Below are positions 62,646-64,000 of a DNA stretch of 64,000 bases, piece after piece (the first letter of the stretch is position 1; every line of letters begins with the position of its first letter). This DNA is from Roseovarius sp. S88 (lineage in GTDB: Bacteria > Pseudomonadota > Alphaproteobacteria > Rhodobacterales > Rhodobacteraceae): contig NZ_CP146069.1 of assembly GCF_037023735.1 (NCBI RefSeq), positions 599,501 to 663,500 of the forward strand. Reading direction: 5' to 3'. Both the position numbers and the translations under genes were made by a program. The notes under the pieces are model-generated. The model was given only the letters and a program-made list of their open reading frames with translations, did no database searches and was not told where the DNA came from.

Positions 62646-63601
62646 TCATCCAGCGCCGCGTCACGCGCCGCTGCGGCCTCTTCGGGGCTCAGCAGAAGCG
62701 ATTTTTCCGGTGTGACCAATGTCTCAAATCCCTCTGGCAATCCCCCCTCGGGTGTGACTGCGGGGTACATCCAGTTGGTGGTCGGGATGATGCCCTGGAA
62801 CGTGTCCGACAGCATGAAAGCGAGGAACTGATCCGCAAGCTCCGGCTGATCCGAGCCGGCCAGCTTGGCGGCAACTTCAACCTGCATATAGTGACCTTCA
62901 TCAAAGGCGGCGGCGGCCTTGCTCGGGTCCTCCTCGGCAATGAGGTGATAGGCGGGTGATGTGGTATAGCTCAGCACCATGTCGGCCTCGCCTTCGAGAA
63001 AGAGACCGTAGGCTTCGGACCAGCCTTTGGTCACGGTGACCACGTTATCGGCCAACCCTTCCCAGATTGCAGGCGCCTCATCACCATAGGCGGTTTTGAC
63101 CCACATCAGCAGGCCCAGACCAGGGGTGGAGGAGCGTGGGTCCTGAATGACGATCTTCTTGTCGCTCTCGGCCAGGGCCTTGAAGTTGGTCGGTGCTTCG
63201 GCATCCGCATTGTGCACGAACGCGAAATATCCCCAGTCATAGGGTAGGAAGACGCTGTCGCTCCATCCAATCGGCAGATCAAGCTCGGGGGTCTGCCCAT
63301 GCTCGGCAAAAAGCCCGGTTTCCTTGGCGGCGACGATCAGGTTGGTGTCGAGTCCCAGCACCACGTCGGCATCGCTGCCGGCGCCTTCGAGTTTCATGCG
63401 CGCCAAAAGCGCCGCGCCATCTTCGATCCCCACAAGTTTGAGATCGCAGTTGCACTGAGCCTCAAACGCCTCTTCGACCTGCGGGCCGGGGCCCCAGTCA
63501 GAGACAAAACTGTCATATGTGTACACGGTCAATTCAGGCGTCTCGGCCACGGCAATCGTGGCAGCGCTCAGAAATCCCGCAGCAAAAACAAGATGTTTCA
63601 T
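62621..63601 (-). CDS. thiB: Thiamine ABC transporter substrate-binding protein
   Basis: A 326-residue periplasmic protein with a signal peptide (MKHLVFAAGFLSAATIAVAE) and the thiamine-binding fold (LTVYTYDSFVSDWGPGPQVE near the start, ARMKLEGAGSDADVVLGLDTN, and WGYFAFVHN). AAAGGAGG precedes the ATG at 63601. It is the first gene after the TPP riboswitch. Confidence 0.93.
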   Translation of the reverse strand: MKHLVFAAGFLSAATIAVAETPELTVYTYDSFVSDWGPGPQVEEAFEAQCNCDLKLVGIEDGAALLARMKLEGAGSDADVVLGLDTNLIVAAKETGLFAEHGQTPELDLPIGWSDSVFLPYDWGYFAFVHNADAEAPTNFKALAESDKKIVIQDPRSSTPGLGLLMWVKTAYGDEAPAIWEGLADNVVTVTKGWSEAYGLFLEGEADMVLSYTTSPAYHLIAEEDPSKAAAAFDEGHYMQVEVAAKLAGSDQPELADQFLAFMLSDTFQGIIPTTNWMYPAVTPEGGLPEGFETLVTPEKSLLLSPEEAAAARDAALDEWLTALSQ

Positions 63602-63644
63602 GGCATCCTCCTTTGCGGCGAGAGGGTCAGGATGGATGCATGTC

Positions 63645-63740
63645 CATTACCTTCCCTCCGCCGGTTCTAGCCGGTTCAGGTTCAACGGGTTCGCGATGTG
63701 CATCTCAGTCCAGGATAAAATCCGGGACACCCCGAGGTAG
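63645..63740 (-). promoter_or_regulatory. TPP riboswitch (THI element) of thiBPQ
   Basis: Read on the minus strand, the THI-box elements are in order: CTCGGGGTGTCCC at the 5' end, CTGAGATGCACATCGC, GAACCCGTTGAACCTGAACC, then GGCTAGAACCGGCGGAGGGA. It ends about 44 bases before the thiB start. Thiamine pyrophosphate binding is expected to shut off the importer operon. Confidence 0.93.
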
Positions 63741-63854
63741 GCGGCAACCTAGGTGGATGTGCGCAGGAAGACAAGCGCAATCGGGCAGCGAAACACCTTT
63801 GCACCGCGCCTGTCTGGGCGGGTTCGAAACATCGGTTAGTAGCGCCAGATCCCC

Positions 63855-64000
63855 TTAGCCGGGGTTGCGCTCGGCACAGGTTGCACCCTGTGGAATTTCC
63901 GTCCAGGGCAGCTTTTCTTCGGTCCAGATATGCACCTCTGGCGCGACCCAGCTTGGATCATCCAGAGTCCCGGCCTTGATAAACAAAAGTGGCCCGTAAA
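63855..64000 (-). CDS. GFA/CENP-V family protein, C-terminal part
   Basis: On the minus strand an open frame runs from the window edge to a TAA at 63855-63857. The 48 visible residues read FIKAGTLDDPSWVAPEVHIW then TEEKLPWTEIPQG, which matches the C-terminal end of GFA (glutathione-dependent formaldehyde-activating, CENP-V) zinc proteins. The N-terminal cysteine motifs lie outside the window. Function in bacteria is often unknown despite the name. Confidence 0.75.
   Translation of the reverse strand, partial: YGPLLFIKAGTLDDPSWVAPEVHIWTEEKLPWTEIPQGATCAERNPG

Overview
The window looks like a chromosomal segment from a Rhodobacterales (Roseobacter-group) alphaproteobacterium. The pointers are: GC-rich genes packed with ATGA or TGATG overlaps; an L-malyl/beta-methylmalyl-CoA lyase; an opgC-opgG-opgH succinylated periplasmic glucan operon; a tiny aa3-type cytochrome oxidase subunit IV; DUF6173 and DUF3775 proteins; an aerobic D-glutamate pathway (DgcN/DgcA); and the group's short intergenic repeats. 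This assignment comes from gene content and memory of the clade, not from a search. No rRNA, tRNA, CRISPR array, phage or insertion sequence was seen, and no classical transcription factor gene is recognisable. The only sensory protein is a BLUF photoreceptor. Two metabolite riboswitches (FMN and TPP) are clear.

Layout. 1-4045: the end of a lipid-modification cluster (FAD amine oxidase, DUF1365, MFS, DUF3833, SDR) like the one next to rpoE-chrR in Rhodobacter sphaeroides. 4113-6655: small metabolic and periplasmic genes (DUF3775, hydroxypyruvate-isomerase-like protein, rhodanese, esterase). 6659-12798: opgH, opgG, opgC and a TPR protein on the minus strand. 13118-16414: TPP enzyme, DUF302 protein and malyl-CoA lyase. 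16673-19575: dgcN, dgcA and a D-amino acid transaminase. 19633-24689: oxidoreductase, hydrolase, AT-rich CYTH gene, PLP enzyme, DUF1244, CHM isomerase-like protein and N-formylglutamate amidohydrolase. 24814-31121: pyruvate kinase, rpmI-rplT, fatty acid desaturase, pheS and BLUF protein. 31200-34485: secreted esterase, arginine-deiminase-family enzyme and a polytopic membrane protein.

34572-45715 is the most interesting part. A complete LIV-type ABC importer is followed by a molybdenum hydroxylase (FAD subunit plus a fused 2Fe-2S/Mo subunit), a 6-hydroxynicotinate-reductase-like iron-sulfur protein broken by a single-base frameshift, a UPF0280 protein and an AA_synth (DUF1185) protein. I read this as an uptake and degradation route for an unidentified N-heterocycle or related compound.

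45800-51741: an ABC exporter, then molybdenum cofactor genes (a MoeA with an unusual 300-residue N-terminal extension, mobB, mobA, fdhD). 51821-57543: lipoprotein, cytochrome oxidase subunit IV, DUF6173, MBL-fold hydrolase, acyl-CoA dehydrogenase, Sua5/YrdC and IalB-like protein. 57723-60070: asparaginase, EF-hand protein, FMN riboswitch and ribH. 60071-60409: a repeat-rich gap. 60410-63740: the thiBPQ thiamine importer under a TPP riboswitch. 63855-64000: the end of a GFA-family gene.
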